Source: Nostoc sp. LPT (lineage in GTDB: Bacteria; Cyanobacteriota; Cyanobacteriia; Cyanobacteriales; Nostocaceae). Taken from it: 36,182 bases of DNA. The number at the start of each line of letters is the position of its first letter. The first letter of the stretch is position 1. The notes beneath the pieces are model-generated. The model worked only from the letters and a program-made list of their open reading frames with translations, did no database searches and was not told where the DNA came from. Location of the stretch: positions 1-36,182 of the forward strand of contig NZ_JABXKF010000011.1 in assembly GCF_017115165.1 (NCBI RefSeq). Direction: 5' to 3'. Of this stretch, positions 1 through 10,900 are shown in pieces. A program made the translations under genes and the position numbers.

Positions 1-52
1 TCACTGGTGGATTCAATTTGGAGTTTAATCGTAACTAATTACCCGGACATGA

Positions 53-505
53 TATGAGTGGAAATATTTGTATCGAGCCGTCGATTCAAATGGCAATACT
101 TTGGACTTTTTGCTTACAGATAAACGGGATACCGCAGCGGCAGAACGATTTTTGTGCAAGGTTTTGAAGGCTTTCCATACTACTGAACCTCGAATAATTA
201 ATGTCGATAAAAATGCCGCATATCCGAAAGCGATAGATGCACTCAAAGCTAAAAAAGAACTGTTACTGAAAGTGGAACTGCGGCAGAATAAGTCTCTCAA
301 TCAGAGAATCGAGCAGGACCACAGATTTATCAAATGGTTAGTCAAACCGGGAATGGGGTTCAAATCATTTGACACAGCAAGACGAACGATAAAGAGTTAC
401 GAAATTATGCACATGCTCAAGAAAGGTCAAATTGAAACAGTCAACAAAGGAGCCGTCAAAGAACGGATCAAATTTATATCTGAAATTTTTGGAGTGATAG
501 CATAA
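53..505 (+). pseudogene. IS6-family transposase, 5'-truncated remnant
   Basis: The frame encodes the C-terminal part of a DDE transposase of the IS6/IS240 type. It begins WKYLYRAVDSNGNTLDFLL and holds the second catalytic Asp (IINVDKNAAYPKA) and the catalytic Glu (NQRIEQDHRFIKW). The N-terminal part with the helix-turn-helix and the first catalytic Asp (normally in a DETY-type motif) is absent. An in-frame stop lies at 50-52, just before the recognisable homology, so the element cannot make an active enzyme. A right-end terminal repeat typical of the family follows at 544-559. The left end of the element is not visible, either deleted or rearranged. Family assignment is from motif recognition; a nearby family of the same DDE/rve group is the only realistic alternative. 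Confidence 0.85.
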
Positions 506-543
506 TCAATCTCCTTGCGAAAGAGTTTTTTGTCCTTAATTAG

Positions 544-559
544 TTTTTGCAACACAACC
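544..559 (-). repeat. Right terminal inverted repeat of the IS6-type element
   Basis: Read on the minus strand the sequence is GGTTGTGTTGCAAAAA, which resembles IS6-family ends (GG-TGTTGCAAA type). It lies 39 bases after the transposase stop codon, as expected for a right end. It therefore sets the IS boundary at about 559, and everything from 560 on is target DNA. No left repeat or target duplication can be checked in this window. Confidence 0.7.
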
Positions 560-618
560 ATGCTAACAATGTTGATGCAGACCAGATAGGTGGTAACATT
601 TAGAACAACGACGCTTAA
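556..618 (+). pseudogene. Fossil 3' end of a gene with a Gly/Asn-rich motif
   Basis: Directly after the IS end, the frame starting at 562 reads ANNVDADQIGGNI, then TAG at 601-603, then NNDA and TAA at 616-618. The peptide closely resembles NAGTVNAGQIGGDMYN in the next gene. The TAG falls where that relative has Tyr, so a TAC/TAT to TAG change is plausible. I read this as the tail of an older gene with the same motif, cut off by the IS. It is short, so the call rests on the similarity to its neighbour. Confidence 0.45.
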
Positions 619-637
619 GAACGCTCAAGTCAAACCA

Positions 638-2038
638 ATGCCCGATTCAGAAGACCCAAAGCAAGTCTCCAGCAACAATTTACGAAATTCTCAATTTGGC
701 GGTGGGTTGATTAACGCTGGCACAGTGAACGCTGGGCAAATTGGCGGCGACATGTACAACATTCACCTTGGGCAGCATACGGTGGCATCAGGTAATTCAG
801 TCCAATCGCAGAATCAACGCCAGCGATCGCTTTCTGAAAAAGATTCACTTGAAAAAGCTTACACCCTCCAAAGCCAGAAAGTTTCAAAGATACGAACAGC
901 GTTGGTAATTGAAACTGATGTATCCCGCAAGTTTCAATACGAACAACAGCTTCAGTCAGAGGAGCGCACACTTAAGGAGCTTGGTGACAAGTTGGATGCA
1001 ATTGAACAACAGTTGCAAGCTACTGATGATTATGGGGTAGAAGCAGACACAAATATATATATTGAACTACCACCCATTGAGGACAAATGCTATAAAGCAA
1101 TCGTGCAACCCGGAGCCTTAATTCGCATCAAAGCTCCGCAGAGAATGGGTAAAACATTACTGCTGGAGAAAACCCTAGACTATGCAAGACACCAGGGTTA
1201 TCAAACCGCGAAATTGGATTTACAACTCGCTGATATCGATATTCTGGCTAACTTAAAAACATTTCTACAATGGTTATGTGTTGATGTTGCTGACAGTCTG
1301 GAACTAGAACCGCAACTAGATAAACATTGGCAAGAGGTTTTTGGGCTGAATAAAAACTGTAGCCGTTATTTTCAAAAATATTTATTATCACTTACTGATA
1401 CTCCCTTAGTTTTAGCTATAGATAACTTTGAGCGATTATTTGAATATCCAAAAATTTTCCCTCAATTCTGCTTGTTACTGCGTGGATGGTATGAAGCAGC
1501 GAAACAGGGAGACAAGATTGGTAATATTTGGAAGAAGTTGCGGTTAGTAGTAGTTCATTCAACTGAATCTTACCCTTCTTTAGACAGTAATCATTCCCCG
1601 TTTAATGTGGGATTGGCGATTGACTTACCCGAATTTAATCTGCAACAAGTAACAAACCTCGCCAAGCAGAATGAGTTAAGGCTGGGGGAACAGGACTTAA
1701 CTAGGTTGATGGAGTTGCTAGGGGGACATCCTTACTTGGTACAATCTGCAATTGCCCATCTCAAAAGCCAGCAAGTGACCTTAGAAAAACTCTTGAGACT
1801 TGCGCCAACAGAGCAAGGAATCTTCAGTGACCACTTGCGGCAACAACTGTGGCATTTACAACATAATCCCCAGCTTAAGATAGGGTATAAAAAAGTAGTG
1901 ACGACGAATACACCCGTAAGGTTAGATACTGAAGTTGCGTTTAAATTACATAGCTTGGGTTTAGTAAAACTCTCCAGTAATGATTGCGTTCCTAGTTGTG
2001 ATTTGTATCGTCAGTATTTCTCAACTCGTTTGGAGTAG
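638..2038 (+). CDS. AAA-like (AAA_35-type) NTPase with N-terminal Gly/Asn-rich motif and coiled coil
   Basis: This is a STAND/AAA-like ATPase of a kind common in filamentous cyanobacteria. Seen in order: a Gly/Asn-rich segment near residues 20-45 (LINAGTVNAGQIGGDMYN); a charged coiled-coil segment around residues 70-125 (SRKFQYEQQLQSEERTL); then the NTPase domain with Walker A APQRMGKTLLL near residues 163-174 and Walker B LVLAIDNFERLF near 256-266. A winged-helix-like C-terminus is likely. No enzymatic effector domain is visible, so it may act as a sensor or adaptor for its neighbour. A GTG at 590 would add 16 residues, but that stretch overlaps the fossil gene tail, so I prefer ATG 638; neither start has a clear ribosome binding site. 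The next gene starts 7 bases after the stop and carries a related NTPase domain, so the two are probably cotranscribed. The biological role is unknown. Confidence 0.8.
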   Translation: MPDSEDPKQVSSNNLRNSQFGGGLINAGTVNAGQIGGDMYNIHLGQHTVASGNSVQSQNQRQRSLSEKDSLEKAYTLQSQKVSKIRTALVIETDVSRKFQYEQQLQSEERTLKELGDKLDAIEQQLQATDDYGVEADTNIYIELPPIEDKCYKAIVQPGALIRIKAPQRMGKTLLLEKTLDYARHQGYQTAKLDLQLADIDILANLKTFLQWLCVDVADSLELEPQLDKHWQEVFGLNKNCSRYFQKYLLSLTDTPLVLAIDNFERLFEYPKIFPQFCLLLRGWYEAAKQGDKIGNIWKKLRLVVVHSTESYPSLDSNHSPFNVGLAIDLPEFNLQQVTNLAKQNELRLGEQDLTRLMELLGGHPYLVQSAIAHLKSQQVTLEKLLRLAPTEQGIFSDHLRQQLWHLQHNPQLKIGYKKVVTTNTPVRLDTEVAFKLHSLGLVKLSSNDCVPSCDLYRQYFSTRLE

Positions 2039-2045
2039 GTAAATC

Positions 2046-4583
2046 GTGGTTGAACAATACATATTCTCTGGAAGTCTACCTGAAAATGCCAGCACCTACG
2101 TCATACGAGAAGCTGATGTACAGTTATATGAAGGACTGAAAGCGGGGAAGTTTTGTTACGTACTAAATTCGCGCCAAAGTGGAAAATCCAGCTTGCGTGT
2201 GCGAACCATGCAGCGATTGAGAGATGATGGCGTACAGTGTGCAGCCGTCGACCTTTCTGCTGGAGGTATTCAGAATGTCCCTCCCGAACAATGGTATGCA
2301 GATTTAATTGACACGCTCATTGATAGTTTTGGATTAGATTTAGATTTTGGTGATTGGTGGGAGGCGAATCAGTTAAATTCGCTAGTTACAATATTTCGCA
2401 AGTTTTTGGAAGAAGTGTTACTTGTTGAAGTTCGAGAAAATATCATTATTTTTATTGACGAAATTGATAGCGTACTCAGTCTGAATTTTCCTACAGATGA
2501 CTTTTTTGCATTGATTCGTGCCTGTTATAACAAGCGAGTTGATAACCTTGAATACAATCGTCTAACTTTTTGTTTGTTAGGGGTTGCATCACCTAGCAAT
2601 TTGATTGAAGATAAACAGCGTACTCCGTTTAACATTGGTCAAGCAATCTCCCTCAAAGGTTTCCAACTCCACGAAGCTGAACCATTAGAAAAGGGTTTAC
2701 GTAAAAAATTCAGTAATCCCCAGGCGATAATGCAGGAGATTTTGCAGTGGACTGGGGGGCAACCATTTCTGACTCAAAAGCTGTGTCAGTTTATGGTTGA
2801 GGAATCAGAGCAAGAACATCCCCGTTCAGTAAAGCAAGTTGTGAGGTCACGGATTATTGAAAACTGGGAATCCCTTGATGAGCCTGAGCATTTACGGACA
2901 ATTCAAGCCAGGATTTTGCGAGATGAACAACGGACAGGGTATTTACTAGAACTATATCAGCAAGTGCGGTTGACTGAGGAGCGATCGCAGGTTATAGCAG
3001 ATGATACAAGTGAGCAAAGCGAGTTACAGCTTTCAGGATTAGTTCTTAGGCAGCAAGGTAAGCTAAGAATTTATAACCAGATTTATCGGGAAATATTTGA
3101 CTCTAGTTGGATTGAAAATCAATTAAATAACCTACGCCCATATTCAGAAAATTTTCGCTTCTGGGTAGCATCTAGAGAAACTGATGAATCACGATTACTA
3201 CGAGGAAAGGCATTAGAAGAGGCAGAAGAATGGGCGCAAGATAAGAATTTAAGTTATCAGGACAAGCAGTTTTTAGCAGCTAGTAAAGAAAAAGAAATTC
3301 AAGAAGAGATTGCTACAAGTGAAATAGAAGCGCAGTTAGAGAGAGAGAAGAAAGATAGGGAAGCGACGGAGCAGATAAATAAGGCACTAGCTGAGGCTAA
3401 TAGGAAAGCTAGGCAAAGGATTCGTAATGGAACTTTTATTTTAGTTTTGACTGTATTGGGAGCAGTAGTTTCAGTGATACTGGCTGGAAAAGAAGTTAAA
3501 GAAGCGCAACAAAAACTTAAAGAAGCGCAACAAAAACTTAAAGAAACATATACATATGTAGCATACTCCCAACAGCTAAGAGAATTGGCAGAAAAATTAG
3601 CTCCGAACCCAGAAGAAGCTCAGTTGATATCCCAAAAAGCAGCTATTAAAATCAAAGACGTTCAAATTGAACAAGTGTATCTCCACGCTTCTAAATCATT
3701 AGCTTATCAATATCTCAAAAATTGGAACTCGGCAGAAGAATCTATCAAACAGAGTATGAGCTTTTATAGAGGATACAAAGAAAATAAGGAGGACAGTGAA
3801 TTCTTGCAGACTGCAATATTCGCCTTAAACATTCAAGGCAATTTGCTTCGCCAACAAAATAATCAAAAAGCAATAGAAGCTTACAAAGAAGCGTTCAATA
3901 TTCTTCAAAAGCATTCTGAACTTAGTTTCTTACAATCACCAGACTTAAAAATTATTGACAATACAGATATTGAATCTATTCATCAGAATTTAATTGAGTT
4001 AACCCCTCAAGATACAGAATTTAAGAAACAGGTTGAAGCATCTCTGACTCAATATTTGTATACTCAACTTGAATACTATTTAAAGAATAAAAATTGGCAG
4101 GTAGCTGATGAGCGAACATACCAACTAATGGTCAATATTGCTAAACGAGAAAAAGAAGGATATTTAGATTTTGACCAGATTAATAGTTTTTCCTGTCCAA
4201 ACCTGCAAAGAATAGACCAGCTTTGGGTCAACAATTCAGACAAACGTTTTGGCTTTAGTGTGCAAAAGAAAATATGGATCGGCACTGGCAATAGGCTGGG
4301 AATAAAACAATCAAACTGGACTGACAAAGATACCGAAAATTATCTTCGGTTTGCCAAGGCAGTGGGATGGTATGATAGTGACAACGGTAGTTTCGTGAGC
4401 AATGATATACTAATGTTTGGTATAAAATATAACTTTGAAAGTAATAAGGGAACATTACCTAACGTTAATACTATAGTAAAATCAAATTCGGGATTTACTA
4501 CTTTTTTGGGGGAGTGGGGAAAACACCAACCCGAAAACCTGTTGTTCCAGTTCTTCTCTCACGTTGCGACTTGTAAACTGTAA
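2046..4583 (+). CDS. AAA-like NTPase - transmembrane - TPR-like - GUN4 domain protein
   Basis: The protein has 845 residues and starts at GTG, with GGAG about 10 bases upstream. The N-terminal AAA_35-type NTPase has Walker A NSRQSGKSSLRV (about residues 41-52) and Walker B IIIFIDEIDSVLS (about 133-145). A charged coiled-coil region (about 400-455) leads into one hydrophobic segment (FILVLTVLGAVVSVILAG, about 463-480), then a helical TPR-like region (about 500-660). The last 160 residues are a GUN4 domain, recognised by REKEGYLDFDQINSFSCPNL, IDQLWVNNSDKRFGFSVQKK and the C-terminal LFQFFSHVATCKL. Stand-alone GUN4 binds Mg-porphyrins and stimulates magnesium chelatase; fused GUN4 domains in cyanobacteria have no settled function. 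Here it could sense tetrapyrroles or act as the output of a membrane-tethered NTPase switch (inference). It follows the first AAA-like gene by 7 bases. Confidence 0.85.
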   Translation: MVEQYIFSGSLPENASTYVIREADVQLYEGLKAGKFCYVLNSRQSGKSSLRVRTMQRLRDDGVQCAAVDLSAGGIQNVPPEQWYADLIDTLIDSFGLDLDFGDWWEANQLNSLVTIFRKFLEEVLLVEVRENIIIFIDEIDSVLSLNFPTDDFFALIRACYNKRVDNLEYNRLTFCLLGVASPSNLIEDKQRTPFNIGQAISLKGFQLHEAEPLEKGLRKKFSNPQAIMQEILQWTGGQPFLTQKLCQFMVEESEQEHPRSVKQVVRSRIIENWESLDEPEHLRTIQARILRDEQRTGYLLELYQQVRLTEERSQVIADDTSEQSELQLSGLVLRQQGKLRIYNQIYREIFDSSWIENQLNNLRPYSENFRFWVASRETDESRLLRGKALEEAEEWAQDKNLSYQDKQFLAASKEKEIQEEIATSEIEAQLEREKKDREATEQINKALAEANRKARQRIRNGTFILVLTVLGAVVSVILAGKEVKEAQQKLKEAQQKLKETYTYVAYSQQLRELAEKLAPNPEEAQLISQKAAIKIKDVQIEQVYLHASKSLAYQYLKNWNSAEESIKQSMSFYRGYKENKEDSEFLQTAIFALNIQGNLLRQQNNQKAIEAYKEAFNILQKHSELSFLQSPDLKIIDNTDIESIHQNLIELTPQDTEFKKQVEASLTQYLYTQLEYYLKNKNWQVADERTYQLMVNIAKREKEGYLDFDQINSFSCPNLQRIDQLWVNNSDKRFGFSVQKKIWIGTGNRLGIKQSNWTDKDTENYLRFAKAVGWYDSDNGSFVSNDILMFGIKYNFESNKGTLPNVNTIVKSNSGFTTFLGEWGKHQPENLLFQFFSHVATCKL

Positions 4584-4702
4584 CATTAAAGGCTTTTAGA
4601 AGTTTGTAAGCATTTATTACACTCTCCTTTTTCACGCAGTAATCAGCATTTCATAAATCCGATATCTGACACTGGGGGCAGATATAGCAAATGAAGGGAT
4701 AG
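4584..4702. other. Short intergenic region, no gene seen
   Basis: The region is AT-rich and lies between the GUN4-domain gene and the IS630 scrap. I see no clear hairpin-plus-T-run terminator and no ORF with coding character. Confidence 0.5.
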
Positions 4703-4862
4703 TTAGGACAAAAGTTTGAAAGCAAAATTAACCGCATCCCAAAAGTTTTCAAACTGATGTACGATTTTGTAAAGTTGATTTTTCAAACGCGCCCAAAATT
4801 TCTCTATCTTGTTTAAGTCCGGAGAATAAGGCGGCAGAAAAAGTTGTGTTTCTAAGGACAAA
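4703..4862 (-). pseudogene. IS630-type transposase C-terminal remnant
   Basis: Read on the minus strand, about 50 codons encode the end of a DDE_3 transposase. The diagnostic block is LFLPPYSPDLNKIEKFW, with the catalytic Glu in NKIEKFW, followed by a helical tail and a TAA at 4703-4705. Nothing upstream of about 4862 continues the homology, so this is a scrap of an old insertion, not a functional element. It lies between the convergent GUN4-domain gene and the histidine kinase gene. Confidence 0.8.
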
Positions 4863-4969
4863 GGACTTTTGACTATTGACAATCCTCTCCTGAAAAAGAC
4901 GCTCTTGCTAGCTAGCTTCCCCAGAGGGGTACACTAGTTAATGTGCAATTTTCTTTGCGTAATAGCTTA

Positions 4970-7900
4970 TCAACGATATAGCCAAACACGCAACAGCGAC
5001 AGTAATTGTTCAGTATCTACGGGTTTAGTAATGTAGTCTGATGCACCAGCTTCAATACACTTCTCGCGATCGCCTAGCATGGCTTTAGCAGTCAGTGCAA
5101 TAATCGGCAAAGACTTAAATCGATCGTTTTGACGGATTACGCGTGTTGTTTCGTAACCATCCATTTCTGGCATCATTACGTCCATCAAAACGACATCAAT
5201 ATCTGGTGTATTTTCTAACAAGGTAATTCCCTCTCTGCCATTTTCAGCATATATAACCTCTATTTGATAACGCTCCAGCATACTGGTCAGGGCGAAGATA
5301 TTCCGCATATCGTCGTCTACAATTAGCGCTTTTTTGCCAGTGAGTAAGTAGTCTTGTGAATGCAGTTGTTCGAGTATTTGGCGTTTGGGTGCAGGTAAAT
5401 TTGCTTGGACTCGGTGTAAAAATAATGCTGTTTCATCAAGAAGACGTTCGGGCGATCGCACATCTTTAATAATGATTGTCTCGGCAATTCGTCTGAGTTC
5501 TGTTTCTTGAGCTTTACTAATTTCTCTACCTGTATAGACAATAATTGGTAAGGTTTTACCGTTAGGTAGAAGCTTTATCTGCTCAATCAGTTCAAACCCG
5601 GTCATGTCGGGTAGCCCTAAATCGAGAACCAGGCAATCAAAATGCTGGGTGCGAATAGCTTCTAGAGCTGCTGCACCGTTAGCCACAGCAGTGGTCGAAA
5701 CATCGCTGTTACCAATCAACTCAACAATACTCAGCCGTTGAGTATCATCATCTTCGACTACCAATAAATTTTTCACTTGGCGCTCAACAAAACCTTTAAT
5801 TTTGGTCAACGCCTCGGATATTGTTTCGCTGGTTAAGGGCTTTTGCAGATATGCGATCGCACCTAGTTGTAAACCGCGCTGTTTCCCTTCTTCAACGGTC
5901 ATGATATGTACGGGAATGTGACGGGTATTGGGGTCATGTTTGAGACGATCTAATACCGTCCAACCATCCATTTCTGGCAACCGGATATCTAGCAAAATGG
6001 CTGAAGGTAGGAATTGCTGCGCTAACATCAAACCCGTACTACCGTTTTGGGCAGCTATCACCTTGAATCCTTGTTCTTGCGCCATATCTAGCAAGATACG
6101 CGCAAAATTAACGTCATCTTCGACAATTAGTAACACGCGATCGCCTCTTTCAATGGTAGTGCGATCGTCATTTATGAGTGCTGTTAGCGGATAGCTAGGG
6201 TTTAGCCCGTGCTGAGTGCTGAGTGCTGAGTGAGGAGTGGGGAGTGTCGATCTAGACTCAGGACTCAATTGTGGTAAGTAGAATGTAAAGGTGCTACCTT
6301 CACCAGGTTGACTGATTAATTTAATTTCGCCGCCGAAGAGACGGGCGATTTCGCGGCTAATTGATAAGCCCAATCCGGTGCCGCCGTATCTGCGACTGGT
6401 AGAGCCATCGGCTTGCTGGAATGCTTCAAAAATCACTTTCTGTTTTTCGGGGGCAATGCCAATGCCTGTATCGCTGACTGAGAAAGCAATCACAATCTGG
6501 GCATTATTTAAGGTTTCGTGGTCGTTGCTCCATCCTAGCTTGGCTACCGCAATCCGTAAGCGTACTTCCCCTTGCTCTGTAAATTTAAAAGCATTGGAGA
6601 GAAGATTTTTCAACACTTGTTGTATGCGTTTGACATCTGTATAGATGCTGTTTGGCAATTCAGGAGTAAATTCAATTGCGAAAGCAAGTCCTTTACTGTG
6701 AGCGATTTGTCGGAAGGTGCGCTCAATCTGCTCGCCCAAGTCTGTCAATGGCATTTGGGTCATGTCAATGGACATGGTTCCAGATTCAATTTTAGCGAGA
6801 TCCAGAATGTCATTGATTAAGGCTAACAAGTCAGTACCGGCTGAGTAAATTGTCTGGCTGTATTCGACTTGCTTGGCGGTGAGGTTGTGATCGATATTAT
6901 CTGTTAATAATTTCGCCAAAATTAACAAGCTGTTTAGCGGTGTCCGCAGTTCATGGGACATATTGGCGAGAAATTCTGATTTGTATTTTGAGGAAAGGGC
7001 CAGTTGTTCGGCTTTATCTTCTAAAGACAGTCTCGCTTGTTCAATTTCTTGATTTTTGCGCTCAACTTCTTTCTTCTGCATCGCCAACAACTCTGCCTTT
7101 TCTTCTAATTCGGCGTTGGTTTGTTGCAGTTCCTCTTGCTGTCCTTTGAGTAAATCTTCAGAAGTTTTGAGTGATTGAGCTTGTTGTTCTAAACGCTTGT
7201 TGGTTTCGCGGAGTTCGCTTTGCTGGGTTTGCAGTTCTTCAGCCAAAGATTGCGACTGCTTGAGTAATTCTTCAGTTCGCATCGATGCTGCGATCGTGTT
7301 GAGGACGATCGCGATACTTTCGGTAAGCTGGTCGAAGAATGTCAGATGAATTTCGCTAAAGCGACGGAAGGATGCTAATTCTATCACTGCTGTCACCTGT
7401 CCTTCAAAAAGTACAGGTAACACTACGGCATTCAGAGGCGTGGCTTCTCCTAAACCAGAGGAAATTCTGACATAATCGCTGGGTACTTCTGTCAACAGAA
7501 TTCGCTCTTTTTCTAAAGCGCATTGTCCCACCAAACCTTCACCCAAGTGGAAGCGGTTAGCTAGATGTCTGCGTTCGCGGTAAGCGTAGCTACTGATTAG
7601 TTTCAAATATGGTGTATGTTCAACAGAATCCATCAGGAAAAATACGCCGTGTTGCGCTCCTACCAAGGGTGCTAGTTCTGAGAGAATGAGTTTAGATACG
7701 GTTTCCAAGTCTCGTTGACCTTGGAGCATTCGGGTAAACTTGGCTAAGTTTGTTTTCAACCAGTCTTGTTCGGTGTTTTTCTGCGTTGTTTCTCGCAGGT
7801 TAGCAATCATCTGGTTAATGTTGTCTTTGAGTATCGCTACTTCCCCTAGTGTTTCAACGGCAATTGAACGAGTTAAATCACCTTTAGTTACAGCTATAGC

Positions 7901-10900
7901 AACTTCGGCGATCGCTCGCAACTGAGTTGTCAGTGTAGCAGCAAGTTCGTTCACATTATCTGTCAAATCTTTCCAAGTTCCAGCCGCCCCAGGTACTCTA
8001 GCTTGTCCGCCTAACTTCCCTTCAATTCCCACTTCCCGCGCCACTGTGGTTACTTGATTGGCAAATGTTGCTAGAGTATCAATCATCTCGTTGATTGTCT
8101 CTGCCAAGGTTTCAATTTCTCCTTTGGCATCTAACATTAGTTTGCGTTTTAAGTCACCGTTAGCAACTGCGGTTACAACTCTGGCGATACCGCGTACTTG
8201 TGCCGTTAAGTTCCCCGCCATCGAGTTAACGTTATCTGTTAAATCTTTCCAAGTCCCTGCAACACCTTGAACTTGCGCTTGTCCGCCTAACTTCCCTTCA
8301 GTTCCCACTTCCCGCGCCACCCGCGTTACTTCACTGGCAAAGGAACTGAGTTGATCTACCATTGTGTTGGTGGTGTTCTTCAAGTCTAAAATTTCGCCTC
8401 TGGCATCGACGGTAATTTTCTTAGAAAGGTCGCCATTTGCTACCGCCTTGGTAACTTCGGCGATGTTGCGAACTTGTCCGGTGAGGTTCTCCGCCATTGA
8501 GTTAACGTTGTCTGTTAAATCTTTCCAAGTGCCTGCTACTCCTCTGACGTAAGCTTGCACGCCTAATTTCCCCTCAGTTCCTACCTCACGGGCAACCCTG
8601 GTAACTTCCGATGCAAAGGAATTTAGCTGATCCACCATTGTATTAATGGTGTTTTTTAGTTCCAGAATTTCGCCTTTGACATCGACAGTAATTTTTTTAG
8701 ATAAGTCGCCGTTTGCTACAGCAGTAGTCACTTCGGCAATGTTCCGCACCTGTGCCGTCAAACTTCCCGCCATGAAGTTTACACTGTCAGTTAAATCTTT
8801 CCAAGTTCCGGCTACACCTTTAACTTCTGCTTGTACGCCCAGCTTACCTTCAGTTCCCACCTCACGCGCAACTCTTGTAACTTCACTTGCAAAGGAATTG
8901 AGTTGATCCACCATTGTATTAACGGTGTTTTTCAACTCTAAAATTTCACCTTTGACATCAACGGAGATTTTTTTAGATAAGTCGCCATTAGCTACGGCGG
9001 TGGTGACGGCGGCAATGTTTCGCACTTGTGCCGTTAAGCTTCCCGCCATGAAGTTTACGCTGTCAGTTAAATCTTTCCAAGTGCCAGCCACACCGCGCAC
9101 ATCTGCTTGTACACCTAATTTACCCTCACTTCCCACCTCACGCGCAACTCTTGTCACTTCTGATGCAAAGGAATTGAGTTGGTCTACCATTATATTGATG
9201 GTATTCTTGAGTTCCAGAATTTCGCCTTTGACAGCAACAGTAATTTTCTTAGATAAGTCACCATTTGCGATCGCAGTTGCAACTTCGGCAATGTTTCGCA
9301 CTTGGTCGGTGAGGTTCCCCGCCATTGAATTTACGTTGTCGGTCAAGTCTTTCCAAGTACCTGCCACTCCTCTCACTTCTGCTTGTACACCCAGTTTGCC
9401 TTCTGTACCCACTTCACGGGCAACCCGCGTCACTTCCGATGCAAAGGAACTAAGTTGATCCACCATTGTGTTGATGGTGTTTTTCAACTCCAAAATTTCG
9501 CCTTTGACATCAACGGTGATTTTCTTAGATAGGTCGCCATTTGCTACAGCAGTAGTCACTTCGGCAATATTCCGCACCTGTGCTGTTAAGCTTCCCGCCA
9601 TGAAATTCACGCTGTCGGTGAGATCCTTCCAAGTGCCTGCCACACCACGCACTTCTGCTTGCACGCCCAACTTACCTTCACTCCCCACTTCCCTAGCAAC
9701 CCGCGTCACTTCCGATGCAAAGGAATTGAGTTGATCCACCATTGTGTTGATGGTATTTTTGAGTTCTAAAATTTCACCTCTGACATCGACAGTGATTTTC
9801 TTAGATAAATCGCCTGTTGCAACTGCCGTAGTAACTTCAGCAATATTCCGCACCTGTGCCGTTAAACTTCCCGCCATGAAATTCACGCTGTCGGTCAAGT
9901 CTTTCCAAGTGCCAGCCACGCCGCGCACATCGGCTTGCACACCCAATTTACCTTCACTGCCAACCTCACGGGCAACCCTTGTTACTTCCGATGCAAAAGA
10001 ACTGAGTTGATCCACCATAATATTGATGGTATTCTTCAGTTCCAAAATTTCACCTTTGACATCGACGGTGATTTTTTTAGATAGATCACCATTTGCGATC
10101 GCAGTCGCAACTTCGGCAATATTTCGCACCTGTCCGGTGAGATTACCCGCCATTAAGTTAACGTTGTCAGTTAAATCTTTCCAAGTACCCGCTACTCCCC
10201 GCACTTCTGCTTGTACGCCCAACTTCCCTTCAGTTCCCACCTCACGCGCAACTCGCGTCACTTCTGATGCAAAGGAATTAAGTTGATCCACCATTGTGTT
10301 GATGGTGTTTTTCAACTCCAGAATTTCGCCTTTGACATCGACAGTGATTTTCTTAGATAAGTCGCCATTCGCTACAGCCGTGGTCACTTCCGCAATATTC
10401 CGCACTTGTGCCGTCAAGCTTCCCGCCATGAAATTCACACTATCGGTCAGGTCTTTCCACGTACCCGCTACCCCGCGAACTTCTGCTTGACCGCCCAATT
10501 TTCCTTCTGCACCCACCTCACGGGCAACTCTTGTTACTTCCGATGCAAAGGAATTAAGTTGATCCACCATGATGTTGACGGTGTTTTTCAACTCTAAAAT
10601 CTCGCCTTTGACATCAACAGTGATTTTCTTGGAAAGGTCGCCATTCGCTACCGCCGTTGTCACTTCCGCAATGTTACGGACTTGGGCTGTTAAATTTCCT
10701 GCCATCAAGTTAACGTTATCAGTTAAATCCTTCCAAGTTCCGGCGACACCTTTAACTTCTGCTTGTACGCCTAACTTCCCTTCAGTTCCGACTTCACGGG
10801 CAACTCGCGTTACTTCACTCGCAAAAGAATTAAGCTGATCCACCATCGTGTTGACGGTGTTTTTGAGTTCGAGAATTTCGCCTTTAACATCGACAGTGAT

